Source: CANKHA01 sp035652315 (GTDB lineage: Bacteria > Pseudomonadota > Alphaproteobacteria > Rhizobiales > Xanthobacteraceae). From it: 64,000 bases of DNA. The DNA lies in NCBI GenBank assembly GCA_035652315.1, contig DASREA010000034.1, positions 1 through 64,000 on the forward strand. Reading direction: 5' to 3'. Each line of letters starts with the position of its first letter. Position 1 is the stretch's first letter. Positions 40,540 to 51,043 of this stretch are shown piece by piece. The notes below the pieces were generated by a model. The model saw only the letters and a list, made by a program, of their open reading frames with translations. It had not been told where the DNA came from and ran no database searches. The translations under genes and the position numbers were made by a program.

Positions 40540-42804
40540 GTGACCTTGGGCCCAACCAACAGCGCAGCGGCTTCGAAACCCGCGACCCCGGACCGCGGCA
40601 CCTTCAGCGTCATCGTGCGCATCGGGGTCATCGTGGCCTTGGCGATCGCCTGCGTCATCGTCGCGGTGCTTAGCTCCGCCGAACGCGCCGATCAGGTCGC
40701 GCTCGACCAGCAGCGCCAATTGTTCATGCGCGCGATCTCTGACCACGGCGAGCGTATGTTGCGCGAGGTCGAAAGCATCACCGCTTCGGATCGCGCGGTC
40801 CGCAACATACGCGAGGCGCGAGACCTCGAATGGGTGCGCCAGCGCATCGGCCAATGGCTGGAAACCTTCTACGATCACCAGCTCGTCTTCGTCGTCGACG
40901 CCGAGGACCATTTCATCAACGCCCCGGTGAATGTGGCGGGCGTCGGCGATGGCCAGCTCGCCTCGGCACACAAGGACCTCCTTCCCCTGCTTGCCTATCT
41001 GCGCGGGCGCAAGCCGCATCTGCCCAACGGCGCCCGGACCATCCTCGCCTCCGACGCCGGCACCAACCTCGGCCACGGCGCCCGGGTGGCGCTCGTGCAG
41101 AATCTGATCGGGCATCCGACCTTGATCGTGGCCAGCGAGATCACGCTCCCCGATCAGCCGCAGCATGCGGCGGCTCCTTTTGTGATCGCGGTGAAGTATC
41201 TTGATGGCGCTCTGTTGAACACCATTTCCAACCAGTTGCTGCTGCCAAATCTGCGAACGCTGGATCAGTGGCAGCAGACACTGCCGCGCGATTACGTTTT
41301 CGACCTATCTGACGACCAGGGAGCCACACTCGCCCGGTTCGCCTGGACGCCGAAACAGCCGGGCTCGCAAGTTGTGCGCAGCGTGCTGCCTTTCGTCGCT
41401 TTCGCCATCGTCGGCTTCGCTGTTCTTGCCGCTTTCGTACTGCGTTACATGCTGCGCACCGCCGCCACCATCGCCGCCGGCGAGGAGCGGATGCGGCACC
41501 TCGCCATGCACGATCCGCTATGCGGCTTGCCGAACCGGGTGTTTTTCGGCGAGCGCCTTGAAGCCACAATCGAGGAGGTTCGCGCCGGAGGCCGCGCCGG
41601 GGCCGTTTTCTACATCGACCTCGACCATTTCAAGGACGTCAACGATACACTCGGGCATCCGGTCGGCGACGAACTGATCCGCAACGTCACGCTTCGGCTC
41701 AACAAAATCCTCCGCGGTGACGATCTCGTGGCTCGGCTCGGCGGCGATGAATTCGCCGTCATCACCACATCGGGCACGGACATCTATCTGTTGCAAGGTA
41801 TCGCCGGGCGCATCATTTCCAGCCTCTCGGCGCCTTATTCGGTGAACGGCCAGAATATCGTCATCGGCGCCAGCGTCGGCATCGCGGTCATCGATCCGCA
41901 GGCGACAAGCGCCGCCGAGATCATGCGCTACGCCGACATCGCCCTCTATCGGGCGAAGAACGAAGGGCGCCGCCGCGCCTGCATCTACGACGCCGAGATG
42001 GATCACCACGTCTCAGGCCGCAAGCAGTTAGAGCACGATTTGCGCGAGGCGATCGAAAACGGCGGCCTGTCGCTCGCCTATCAGCCCATCGTCAACAACA
42101 GCGGCGAGACTCTGGTCGGGGTCGAAGCCCTCTGCCGCTGGCGTCATCCCGATCGGGGCGATATTCCTCCCACCGAATTCATCCCCGTCGCCGAGGAAAG
42201 TGGGCTGATCACCGCGCTTGGCGAATGGGTGCTGCGCCGCGCCTGTCTTGACGGCCAAGCCTGGCCGGGCTTGCTCGTCGCCGTCAATGTCTCGCCGCTG
42301 CAATTCCGCCGCACCGATTTCGTCGAACTGGTCGAGCGCATCCTGTCGGAAACCCGGTTCGATTCCTCGCGTCTCGAGCTCGAGGTGACCGAGAGTACCT
42401 TCCTCGGCAATGTGAGCAGCGCCGAAGCCGCCATGGTCAGTCTCAAGAATTTAGGCGTCCGGCTCGCGCTGGACGATTTCGGCACCGGCTATTCCAGCCT
42501 GCTCTACCTGCGGCGCTTTCCCTTCGACAAACTCAAGATCGACCGCAGCTTCGTCAGCAGCATCGAAAAGGCCGCCGACGCCGCCGCCATCGTACACGCC
42601 ATCGTCAGCCTCGGCCGCGGTCTCGGCATGAAAGTGGCGGCCGAAGGGGTGGAAACGGCGGAACAGCAGCTATTCCTGCGCGCCGCGGGCGTCCATGTGA
42701 TGCAGGGCTTCTACTTCGGCAAGGCCATGTCCGCCGCGGCCTTGAGCCGACGGCTAGCCGGCACGTTCCGCCGCGGTGCGAGCGACATCGCCGCCGCCGG
42801 CTGA
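40540..42804 (+). CDS. membrane GGDEF-EAL cyclic di-GMP protein
   Basis: A 754-residue protein. A transmembrane helix (about 25-45) and a second one (about 285-308) frame an extracytoplasmic sensor region. The GGDEF domain has an intact RLGGDEF active site and an RxxD inhibitory site five residues upstream (RGDD). The EAL domain has VGVEALCRWRHP, VNVSPLQF, LELEVTES, LDDFGTGYSS, LKIDRSFV and the EGVETAEQ segment, so both synthase and phosphodiesterase sites look complete. The net direction is not predictable. The start is GTG 40540. Separate from this gene, the tandem PilZ protein (15574-16200) is a possible effector. Confidence 0.92.
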   Translation: MTLGPTNSAAASKPATPDRGTFSVIVRIGVIVALAIACVIVAVLSSAERADQVALDQQRQLFMRAISDHGERMLREVESITASDRAVRNIREARDLEWVRQRIGQWLETFYDHQLVFVVDAEDHFINAPVNVAGVGDGQLASAHKDLLPLLAYLRGRKPHLPNGARTILASDAGTNLGHGARVALVQNLIGHPTLIVASEITLPDQPQHAAAPFVIAVKYLDGALLNTISNQLLLPNLRTLDQWQQTLPRDYVFDLSDDQGATLARFAWTPKQPGSQVVRSVLPFVAFAIVGFAVLAAFVLRYMLRTAATIAAGEERMRHLAMHDPLCGLPNRVFFGERLEATIEEVRAGGRAGAVFYIDLDHFKDVNDTLGHPVGDELIRNVTLRLNKILRGDDLVARLGGDEFAVITTSGTDIYLLQGIAGRIISSLSAPYSVNGQNIVIGASVGIAVIDPQATSAAEIMRYADIALYRAKNEGRRRACIYDAEMDHHVSGRKQLEHDLREAIENGGLSLAYQPIVNNSGETLVGVEALCRWRHPDRGDIPPTEFIPVAEESGLITALGEWVLRRACLDGQAWPGLLVAVNVSPLQFRRTDFVELVERILSETRFDSSRLELEVTESTFLGNVSSAEAAMVSLKNLGVRLALDDFGTGYSSLLYLRRFPFDKLKIDRSFVSSIEKAADAAAIVHAIVSLGRGLGMKVAAEGVETAEQQLFLRAAGVHVMQGFYFGKAMSAAALSRRLAGTFRRGASDIAAAG

Positions 42805-42827
42805 TAATCTCGCCCGTGAGTCCGCGC

Positions 42828-42847
42828 TCATGCCTTCCCGGGCATGA
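42828..42847. repeat. short inverted repeat between the GGDEF-EAL and SDR genes
   Basis: TCATGCC-TTCCCG-GGCATGA, seven-base perfect arms with a six-base loop. It lacks a T-tract and resembles the core of dispersed rhizobial palindromes more than a terminator. Confidence 0.3.
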
Positions 42848-42878
42848 CGGTCTCTTACATGCTACCGGGGGAGCTGGC

Positions 42879-43628
42879 ATGGCTCATTCCGCGAAAATCG
42901 CCATCGTGACGGGAGCGGGAACGGGCATCGGGAAAGCCGTATCGCTCGCTTTGCTCAAGGCCGGCTATGCCGTGACGTTGGCCGGGCGGCGGCGGCAATT
43001 GCTCGACGAGGTCGCCGCCGAAATGCCGAACGCGCAAACGCTCGTCTTTCCCACCGACGTGAGCGACCCCGCCCAGGTGAGGGCTTTGTTCAGCCGGGTG
43101 CGGGAAAAATTCGGCCGTCTTGATCTGTTGTTCAACAACGCCGGCATTGGCGCCCCCGGCGCTCCCGACGAAGTGCCCTTCGAGAAATGGAGGCAGGTTG
43201 TCGACATCAATCTCAACGGCACCTTCCTCTGTACCCAGGAGGCCTTCCGTATGATGCGCGAGCAGGCGCCGCGCGGCGGCCGCATCATCAACAACGGCTC
43301 GATCTCCGCTCATGCGCCGCGGCCGCTATCGATCGCCTATACCGCGACCAAGCATGCGATCACCGGCCTTACCAAATCGACGGCTCTCGATGGCCGCCCC
43401 TATGATATCGCCTGTGGCCAGATCGACATCGGCAACGCGGCGACTCCGATGACAGAGCAAACAAAAATCGGCACCTTGCAGGCCAACGGCAGCATGGCGC
43501 CGGAGCCGCAGATGGACCCCCGCTATGTGGGCGATGCCGTGGTCTACATGGCGGGGCTGCCGCTCGACACCAACGTGCTGTTCATGACTGTGATGGCGAG
43601 CAAGATGCCCTATGTCGGACGAGGCTAG
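42879..43628 (+). CDS. short-chain dehydrogenase/reductase
   Basis: A 249-residue classical SDR: cofactor motif TGAGTGIG, NNAGIG, the serine in NNGSISAHAPR, and the catalytic YTATK. The segment GRRRQLLDEV after the second strand suggests NADP preference (arginines). The substrate is unknown. ATG at 42879 follows GGGGGAG. The gene ends three bases before the nucleoside permease gene starts, so the two are co-transcribed, which could hint at a nucleoside or sugar substrate, but this is inference only. Confidence 0.9.
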   Translation: MAHSAKIAIVTGAGTGIGKAVSLALLKAGYAVTLAGRRRQLLDEVAAEMPNAQTLVFPTDVSDPAQVRALFSRVREKFGRLDLLFNNAGIGAPGAPDEVPFEKWRQVVDINLNGTFLCTQEAFRMMREQAPRGGRIINNGSISAHAPRPLSIAYTATKHAITGLTKSTALDGRPYDIACGQIDIGNAATPMTEQTKIGTLQANGSMAPEPQMDPRYVGDAVVYMAGLPLDTNVLFMTVMASKMPYVGRG

Positions 43629-43631
43629 CGC

Positions 43632-44882
43632 ATGCTCGCGCTGCAATCGGCGTTCGGCCTTATCGTCCTGCTCGCCGCCTTGTGGGCGATCAGCGAAAAC
43701 CGCCGTGCGGTTTCCTGGCGGCGCGTCGGTGCCAGTCTGGCGCTGACTGTCGCGCTCGCTCTGTTGATGCTGAAAATCCCGGCGCTGAAATCCGCCTTCG
43801 CGGCGGTGAATGCCGCCGTCAATGCTGTCGCGGCGGCGACGCGCGCGGGGACCTCCTTCGTCTTCGGCTACCTGGGCGGCGGTCCCCTTCCCTTCGAGCC
43901 GAAGACGCCGGGCAGCGAATTCATCCTCGCCTTCCAGGCCTTGCCGGTGGTGCTCGTGGTCAGCGTGCTGACAACGCTGCTGTTCTACTGGCGCATCCTG
44001 CCGCTGATCGTGCGCGGTTTCTCGTGGCTGCTGGAACGCACGCTCGGCGTCGGCGGCGCGGTCGGGCTGTCCACCGCCGCCAACATCTTTCTCGGCATGG
44101 TGGAATCGCCGCTGTTCATCCGGCCCTATCTTTCGCAGCTCTCGCGCGGCGAGCTTTTCATCGTCATGACCGGCGGCATGGCCGGAATCGCCGGCACCGT
44201 CTTCGTGATTTACGCCACCGTGCTGGTGCCGGTGATCCCTGATGCCGCCGGCCATTTGCTGACCGCCTCGGTTCTCGGCGCACCCGCCGCCATTTTGGTA
44301 AGCGAGCTGATGGTGCCCGACGGCAAAGACGTGCGCACGCAGGCGCGGCTCGAGGATCCCGGCGACGTGGCGACAAGCGCCATGGACGCCGTCGTCAAAG
44401 GCGCCGCCGTTGGCGTCGAGCTGCTGCTCAACATTTGCGCCATGCTGATTGTGCTGATCGCGCTTGTACATCTCGTCAACGCGATGCTCGGGCTGTTGCC
44501 TGATCTTGGCGGCGCGCCGGCGTCGCTCGAACGCATGCTCGGCTATCTGATGGCGCCGGTCTGCTGGCTCATGGGGATTCCCTGGGCGCAGGCGACCGAG
44601 GCGGGCGCGCTGATGGGAATGAAGACCGTGCTCAACGAATTCGTCGCCTACTTTCGCCTCGCCGCGCTGCCCGCCGGCGCGCTCGACGAACGCTCACGCC
44701 TTATCATGCTCTACGCGCTGTGCGGCTTCGCCAATTTCGGCAGCCTCGGCATCATGATCGCGGGCCTCACGGTGATGGCGCCGGAGCGCCGCGCCGACAT
44801 TATCGCGCTCGGCTGGAAATCGATCGTCTCCGGCACCGCGGCGACTTGTCTCCTCGGCGCCATCGTCGGCCTGCTGAGCTGA
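43632..44882 (+). CDS. concentrative nucleoside transporter (NupC/CNT family)
   Basis: A 416-residue inner-membrane protein with the CNT layout: N-terminal gate helices, then the NupC core. Family features include TAANIFLGMVESPLFIRPYL, MTGGMAGIAGTVFVIYATVL, and MGIPWAQATEAGALMGMKTVLNEFVAY, ending with YALCGFANFGSLGIMIAG. It would import nucleosides by symport with H+ or Na+. The N-terminal Pfam gate segments and the terminal CNT domain are both present. It follows the SDR gene by three bases. Confidence 0.92.
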   Translation: MLALQSAFGLIVLLAALWAISENRRAVSWRRVGASLALTVALALLMLKIPALKSAFAAVNAAVNAVAAATRAGTSFVFGYLGGGPLPFEPKTPGSEFILAFQALPVVLVVSVLTTLLFYWRILPLIVRGFSWLLERTLGVGGAVGLSTAANIFLGMVESPLFIRPYLSQLSRGELFIVMTGGMAGIAGTVFVIYATVLVPVIPDAAGHLLTASVLGAPAAILVSELMVPDGKDVRTQARLEDPGDVATSAMDAVVKGAAVGVELLLNICAMLIVLIALVHLVNAMLGLLPDLGGAPASLERMLGYLMAPVCWLMGIPWAQATEAGALMGMKTVLNEFVAYFRLAALPAGALDERSRLIMLYALCGFANFGSLGIMIAGLTVMAPERRADIIALGWKSIVSGTAATCLLGAIVGLLS

Positions 44883-45527
44883 AAGAGTGGCCCTCCCGCG
44901 CCTGGAGCTTACGGCGCTGCCGTTTGCGGAATGACGGCGCAAAAATAAACTTATCCCCGCCCCTGAATCCGATCTTATCTTTGCCGCACCTCGTCCGCTG
45001 AGGGGCGCTTCATGAGGCGTCATGCAGGCGGGACGAACGGGAGGAAGGCGCCGGAGATGCGGCGTTCTTCGCTTCCGTGGCCAAGCCGGGCGACCGGTGC
45101 GGCTGGTGCGGTGCCCGCGGACGCGGTTTCGCAAACCGCGCACTCGGGCGGCGCCGAACCCCGACCCCCGGGTACTAAGGCCCGGGCACTAGGAGCTAGT
45201 AGCCGCAGGGCGATACGATAACGCCCGTACGCGGTGAGCGCGGGACGGACGCCGTAACGGACACCGCCGCGGAGCGCCGAAAGGCGCGCGCCTCTTCCAA
45301 AAGAAGAGGCGCGCCATGGCCGCAAGGCCATGGCTCAAAGAAGCCGAAGCGCCTTCCCGGCGCTCCGCTCCCCTCGTTTTCGAGGGGACGAAGAAAGGAA
45401 TGCGGCGTGGCCCGCGCCGCCAAGAACAGGGCCGGCGGAGCGTTGGCTAAACAGGCGTCAGTAATGCAATCAGAAAAAATGCGCTTACCCCTTCTGATTA
45501 CGGATTACTGAAGACCGATCCCTGGCA
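44883..45527. other. non-coding region with clustered stem-loops
   Basis: About 645 bases without a supported gene; the open frames here have unusual composition and no recognisable sequence. Three perfect stem-loops are clustered: arms GCGCGCCTCTTC/GAAGAGGCGCGC at 45286-45314, arms GCCATGGCC/GGCCATGGC around a GCAA tetraloop at 45313-45334, and arms TCCCCTCG/CGAGGGGA around TTTT at 45369-45388. The composition and structure recall the long structured intergenic repeats of Bradyrhizobium-type genomes. It could be a repeat element or an RNA gene. Confidence 0.5.
45286..45388. repeat. cluster of three perfect hairpins
   Basis: Stem 1: 12 pairs, loop CAAAA (45286-45314). Stem 2: 9 pairs closing a GCAA tetraloop (45313-45334), partly sharing bases with stem 1's right arm. 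Stem 3: 8 pairs, TTTT loop (45369-45388). The GNRA tetraloop and the two mutually exclusive outer bases of stems 1 and 2 are features of structured RNA. Strand is unknown because both strands form equivalent stems. Confidence 0.6.
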
Positions 45528-45797
45528 TCAATGCAGCCGGAATTCGCCGTCGACAGGCCGGATTTCCGCGGGATGGATCAACCGCGAATGTGCCACCGTC
45601 ACCGAATGCAGGGGTCCTTCGAGGCTGTTCTGCCAAAACGCGAGAAAGCGTTGCAACGCGGGAAATTGCGGAAAAAGATCGTAGGCCTGCCAGACGAACG
45701 TCTGCAACAGCCAGCGGTGATCCGGACGCCGATAAAGAATCCGCGCCGTGGTCAGTCCATAGCCTTCGACCTGTTTCTTGAAGTCCTCCGAAACCAT
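45528..45797 (-). CDS. usg: Usg protein
   Basis: An 89-residue alphaproteobacterial protein of unknown function, first noted near the tryptophan genes of Caulobacter. The whole protein matches the family: QVEGYGLTTARILYRRPDH, LQTFVWQAYDLFPQFPALQRFLAFW, LEGPLHSVTVAHSRLI and ending DGEFRLH. ATG at 45795-45797 is preceded by GGAGGG; the frame continues 21 codons upstream without matching sequence. It stands alone here and is divergent from groES. Confidence 0.9.
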   Translation of the reverse strand: MVSEDFKKQVEGYGLTTARILYRRPDHRWLLQTFVWQAYDLFPQFPALQRFLAFWQNSLEGPLHSVTVAHSRLIHPAEIRPVDGEFRLH

Positions 45798-46167
45798 GTT
45801 GCCCTCCGCGCCAATGGAATCCGAGTTTCCGTATCCCGCGCCCTTCATTGCAAGCCTCATTTCTAAACAAATCGTGCATATTCAATGCCTTAGCAGCAGC
45901 TCACGCGCCCTGCTGACAGAACCCGGCGCCCGCCGGGAAAAAGCAACGCGGCCAGCGGGCCGCCGTTCCCCCGGCCTGCGGGCAAGGCTAAGTCTTTGAT
46001 CGAAAAAGGGGTTGGCACTCAGCAGTAAGGACTGCTAAAAATTTTCCGTCGACCCCTTGTGCGGCGGGAAGCGTGCCTTATGTCGCGCTCACGCTGCGCC
46101 GGAAAATCCGCCGGGGCGGCGCCTCACCAGAATAAACCTAAGTCTTTCAGCAATTTAGGAGGACAGC
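45798..46167. other. groESL upstream region
   Basis: 370 bases between divergent usg and groES. It holds the CIRCE-like repeat (46012-46038) and the AGGAGG ribosome site of groES near 46157. A CTTTGAT at 45994-46000 could be a -35 element but no clear -10 follows, so I do not mark a promoter. No other gene is seen. Confidence 0.5.
46012..46038 (+). promoter_or_regulatory. CIRCE operator (HrcA-binding)
   Basis: TTGGCACTC-N9-GACTGCTAA lies about 130 bases upstream of the groES start. The consensus is TTAGCACTC-N9-GAGTGCTAA, so each half-site matches at eight of nine positions, and the nine-base spacer is exact. HrcA represses groESL through this element until heat shock titrates GroE. Confidence 0.88.
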
Positions 46168-46485
46168 ATGAAATTCCGTCCGCTTCACGACCGTGTCGTG
46201 GTCGAGCGCGTCACCGCCGAGGAGCGTACCGCGGGAGGGATCATCATCCCCGACACGGCGAAAGAGAAGCCGCAGCAGGGCAAGGTGATCGCCGTCGGCC
46301 CCGGCGGCCGCGACGAAAACGGCAAGCTCATCCCCATCGATGTCAAAGCCGGCGATCTGGTGCTCTTCGGCAAATGGTCCGGCACCGAGGTCAAGATCGA
46401 CGGCAAGGAATACCTGATCATGAAGGAAAGCGACATCATGGGCGTCCTCACCGACGCCGAAGCGTCGCGCAAGAAAGCCGCTTAA
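46168..46485 (+). CDS. groES: co-chaperonin GroES
   Basis: A 105-residue Hsp10: KFRPLHDRVVVERV at the start, the mobile loop ERTAGGIIIPDTAKEKPQQGKVIAVGPG, and the C-terminal KWSGTEVKIDGKEYLIMKESDIMGVL. It caps the GroEL ring in the ATP-driven folding cycle. It follows an AGGAGGACAGC ribosome site, is preceded by a CIRCE operator and is followed 76 bases later by groEL in the same operon. Confidence 0.98.
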   Translation: MKFRPLHDRVVVERVTAEERTAGGIIIPDTAKEKPQQGKVIAVGPGGRDENGKLIPIDVKAGDLVLFGKWSGTEVKIDGKEYLIMKESDIMGVLTDAEASRKKAA

Positions 46486-46500
46486 GTCGCAACCATCCCA

Positions 46501-46539
46501 TCATCCTGGAAGACGCGGTCAGGCCGCTGCTCAGGATGA
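46501..46539 (+). repeat. stem-loop in the groES-groEL intergenic region
   Basis: TCATCCTG (46501-46508) pairs perfectly with CAGGATGA (46532-46539), with an inner GCGG/CCGC stem. In Agrobacterium tumefaciens the groESL mRNA is processed in this interval, so it may be a processing or stability element. Alternatively it is a copy of a dispersed rhizobial palindrome. Confidence 0.55.
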
Positions 46540-46561
46540 GTTCTAATCGGAGCAAACAGAT

Positions 46562-48190
<1,629 letters not shown>

Positions 48191-48213
48191 TCGATCCGGC
48201 ACTCGAGAATGCT

Positions 48214-48242
48214 AAGGCCCGGGAGCAATCCCGGGCCTTTTC
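48214..48242 (+). terminator. intrinsic terminator of groESL
   Basis: AAGGCCCGGG (48214-48223) pairs perfectly with CCCGGGCCTT (48230-48239) around a six-base loop. It is followed by a T-rich run (TT then CCTTTTC). Confidence 0.88.
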
Positions 48243-48392
48243 CTTTTCAAGCCGCCGCGGCACGCCGCGCGTCAGTCGGCGATGCGAGACGAACGGTGCA
48301 GCTATGCGCGGTCCATGTCGCGCCTTGCGCCGTTCGATGTCATGAGCGGATATCTACAAGCGCACAGCAATTACTTCGCAATGGAGATAACA

Positions 48393-48842
48393 ATGTCACA
48401 GCGCTTCAATCTCCGTCAGGTCGCGCCCGAAGGATACAAGGCGTTCGGCCCGCTTTATCAGTACATCGAGACGTCGGGCCTCGACCGCAAACTGGTCGAT
48501 CTTGTGTTCCTGCGCGTTTCGCAGATCAACGGCTGTTCCTATTGCGTCGACCTGCATTGGCGCGACCTGGTTAAGGCCGGCGAAGACCAACGCAGGCTCA
48601 ATAGCCTAATCACCTGGAAGGAAGCGCCCTTCTTCAGCCCACGCGAGCGCGCCGCGCTGGCCTGGACCGAAAGCCTGACCAATATCGCCCAGACCGGCGC
48701 GCCCGATGCCGACTATGCGCTGGTGAAGGCCGAATTCAGCGACAAGGAGATCGGCGATCTCACTATCGTCATCGCGCTGATGAATGCCATGAACCGCGTC
48801 GGCATCAGCTCACGGCTTGCTCCTGCCCTGCAAGTCGCCTGA
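48393..48842 (+). CDS. carboxymuconolactone decarboxylase family protein (AhpD-like)
   Basis: A 149-residue protein of the AhpD-like CMD fold: LVDLVFLRVSQINGCSYCVDLHWRDL, where CxxC (with the following histidine) is the redox site of alkylhydroperoxidase-type members. The rest (FSPRERAALAWTESLTNI) is the typical helical continuation. It is likely a peroxide- or disulfide-active protein, not a true decarboxylase. The start at 48393 has a GGAGA ribosome site; other in-frame starts upstream look less likely. Confidence 0.85.
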   Translation: MSQRFNLRQVAPEGYKAFGPLYQYIETSGLDRKLVDLVFLRVSQINGCSYCVDLHWRDLVKAGEDQRRLNSLITWKEAPFFSPRERAALAWTESLTNIAQTGAPDADYALVKAEFSDKEIGDLTIVIALMNAMNRVGISSRLAPALQVA

Positions 48843-49217
48843 GGCGCTGCTTTTTGGGTGGAGTCACCCGAAAGTGGCCGTCCGCGATGACAAAGACCCT
48901 ACACTGCATCGCGGTTGAAGAGCACTGTAACGGGAAGACGTGACAACATGATCGGCAAAGACGGCGGGGATTTCAAACCGGCGAAGCAAGGCGACAAAAG
49001 TTCATTCACGAAGCGAAGCTGCGGGCGCCGGCGGCGGCCATGGCTTTGATCGAGAGCCTTGGCGAGCCGCGGGCCGCCAAAAAATGAAAACGACCAGCAA
49101 CGAAAAGGCGCGCGTACATCCGGCGTCGCTCAAATCGCTGTGGTCGTCTAGGGCGGCCGGAGCAAAAGCTGCCGTCCGCCGCATGTGCCGCATATAGTCT
49201 CTATTGGTGACAATTCA
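48843..49217. other. intergenic region with short unassigned frames
   Basis: 375 bases between the CMD and DUF488 genes. A 26-codon frame from 48948 and a 37-codon frame from 49084 are open, but neither has a convincing ribosome site or recognisable sequence. I see no repeat or terminator here. Confidence 0.4.
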
Positions 49218-49679
49218 ATGACACGGCGAACCCCCATTTTCACCATCGGTTACGAGCAGGCACCTTCGGCGGCGGTTCTAAAGGAGCTGAAACGCGCGAA
49301 AATCGGGCTCGTCGTCGATGTGCGCGCCGTTTCGGCTTCGCGGCGGCCCGGCTTTTCCAAGCGCCAGCTTGCCGCCGCGCTCGACCAGGAAGGCATCGAT
49401 TATCTGCACCTGCGCGCCTTGGGCACGCCGAAGGAAGGCCGACTGGCGGCGCGTAGCGGCGATCTCAAGACGCTGTTCCGGGTCTTCGAGAAGCACCTGA
49501 AATCGGCGGCGGCGCGCGAGGAACTGGATGAGCTCGTCGCCCTCGTCAAAGATGGACGCCGCATCTGCCTTCTCTGCTATGAACGCGATGCTGCGCATTG
49601 CCACCGCCGGCGCCTGGCGGAATTGGTGCATGAGCGGGCCCGCGCGCCGGTCGAAAATCTCGTGCCGCAAGTATTTTGA
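49218..49679 (+). CDS. DUF488 domain protein
   Basis: A 153-residue protein of the DUF488 family: IFTIGYEQAPSAAVLKEL, LVVDVRAVSASRRPGFSKRQL, YLHLRALGTPKE, and the C-terminal LLCYERDAAHCHRRRLAELV with the conserved CYE and HCHR motifs. The fold has been likened to nucleic-acid or nucleotide-processing enzymes, but no function is established. ATG at 49218 is chosen to match the family N-terminus. It is convergent with the MFS gene. Confidence 0.87.
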   Translation: MTRRTPIFTIGYEQAPSAAVLKELKRAKIGLVVDVRAVSASRRPGFSKRQLAAALDQEGIDYLHLRALGTPKEGRLAARSGDLKTLFRVFEKHLKSAAAREELDELVALVKDGRRICLLCYERDAAHCHRRRLAELVHERARAPVENLVPQVF

Positions 49680-49687
49680 GCGGGCGC

Positions 49688-50914
49688 TTATTCGGCCGGC
49701 AGCGCACGGGCAACGGTGCGGCCGGGCTGCGCCAGCGTCGCCAAGATCGCCACTCCGATGGCCGCGAGCAGAAACAATAGCGTCACCGCCGCCGTCACCA
49801 GCAGCACCAGCGCAAAGCCGCCCTGCTCATGGAAGCGCGCGATCATCTCCACCGCGGCTCCGGCGCTGATAAACAGCAGGAAATAGCGCACGGCGTAGAG
49901 CCTCCCGCGCCAGGCATCGGCACTGAAGCGCGCGAGCACCATATCGGTCACCGTCACCTGGCCATAGATCGCGACCATCACCAGCGCCAAGGCAAGCATC
50001 AGCCACAGGCCGCTTGCCGTGGTCGCCCACACCGTGCCGACGAGACCGATGGCCACGATCACGGCGAGCAGCACATGCGGTGCGATCCACTCCACGAGGC
50101 GGCCGACGGCAAGCTGCGCGGCGGCGCCGCAGAAAAACACCGTCGTGGCGAGGCCGCCGACCGCGGCCAAGCCCACTTGGCCGCCCAAGCGCTCTTCGAC
50201 GATCTTGGGAACCGCCACGCTGATGGCGTTGAAGATCAGGCCCGCCGAAAGCGCGATGACGAGAAATAGCCCAAACATCATGAGCGCGAGGCGTGGCGAC
50301 AGTGGCGCCGCCGGCGACGACTGACGCTTGCCGAGCTGGTGCCGGTCGTCGGCAATCGACCACCAAAAGATCGGCGCCGTCGCCAAACATACGCCTGCCG
50401 GCACTAGGAAAGCGCTGCGCCATCCCAGCCAAGATGCAAGAGCGGCAGTGGTTCCCGCGGCAAGCGCTGCGCCGAGATTGCCGCAAACGCCGTTGAAGGC
50501 CAGCGTGCGTCCGCGCGCCTGCGAGGCTTCTATCAGCATGGCCATGCCGACCGGGTGATAGATCGCGGCGAAGACTCCGAGCAGAAACAGCGCCGCCGCC
50601 AGCGCCGGCAAATTCGGCGCATAGGCGGCGCCGACGAGCGACAAGCCGCAACCGGCATAAAAGAGTGCCATCATGTTGCGCCGGCTCCAGCGGTCGGCCA
50701 GCCACCCGGCCGGCAGTGAGAACAGTCCGAAGGCGACGAAGGAAGGGGTGCTGAGCGCGATCAATTCCGCATAAGGGCGCCCATAGACCCCCTCCAGGCT
50801 GAGGACTGCGGTCGGGAAGATCAGCAGCACATAGTGATCGACGGCGTGCGCCCAGTTGAGAAATCCAATAGTCCGCCGTTTTACCGGCTGCGTTTGTTCG
50901 CCCTTGGTATCCAT
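49688..50914 (-). CDS. MFS transporter (fosmidomycin-resistance-like)
   Basis: A 408-residue major facilitator with about 12 transmembrane segments. HAVDHYVLLIFPTAVLSL near the N-terminus matches the Fsr-type subgroup, and LADRWSRRNMM is the conserved loop 2-3 motif. Members export small drugs or metabolites; the substrate here is unknown. It is divergent from the BcsS-type gene and convergent with DUF488, so it is a monocistronic unit. Confidence 0.87.
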   Translation of the reverse strand: MDTKGEQTQPVKRRTIGFLNWAHAVDHYVLLIFPTAVLSLEGVYGRPYAELIALSTPSFVAFGLFSLPAGWLADRWSRRNMMALFYAGCGLSLVGAAYAPNLPALAAALFLLGVFAAIYHPVGMAMLIEASQARGRTLAFNGVCGNLGAALAAGTTAALASWLGWRSAFLVPAGVCLATAPIFWWSIADDRHQLGKRQSSPAAPLSPRLALMMFGLFLVIALSAGLIFNAISVAVPKIVEERLGGQVGLAAVGGLATTVFFCGAAAQLAVGRLVEWIAPHVLLAVIVAIGLVGTVWATTASGLWLMLALALVMVAIYGQVTVTDMVLARFSADAWRGRLYAVRYFLLFISAGAAVEMIARFHEQGGFALVLLVTAAVTLLFLLAAIGVAILATLAQPGRTVARALPAE

Positions 50915-51043
50915 TCGCGGCTCCTTTCCCTCCCTATACTCCTTTTTGCTTATGCGTCACTTCGCCTTTTGATGTGACTCGCGGATCGATGCCCTCATAA
51001 GCTGCAAGCAACGCATAAAAACGCCGCCGTTCGAAGGCGGGGA

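Noticed and set aside
45012..45221. 69-codon frame in the non-coding region before usg
   Set aside because: No ribosome site, low-complexity composition, and it lies beside the stem-loop cluster.
49084..49197. 37-codon frame between the CMD and DUF488 genes
   Set aside because: No convincing ribosome site and no recognisable sequence.
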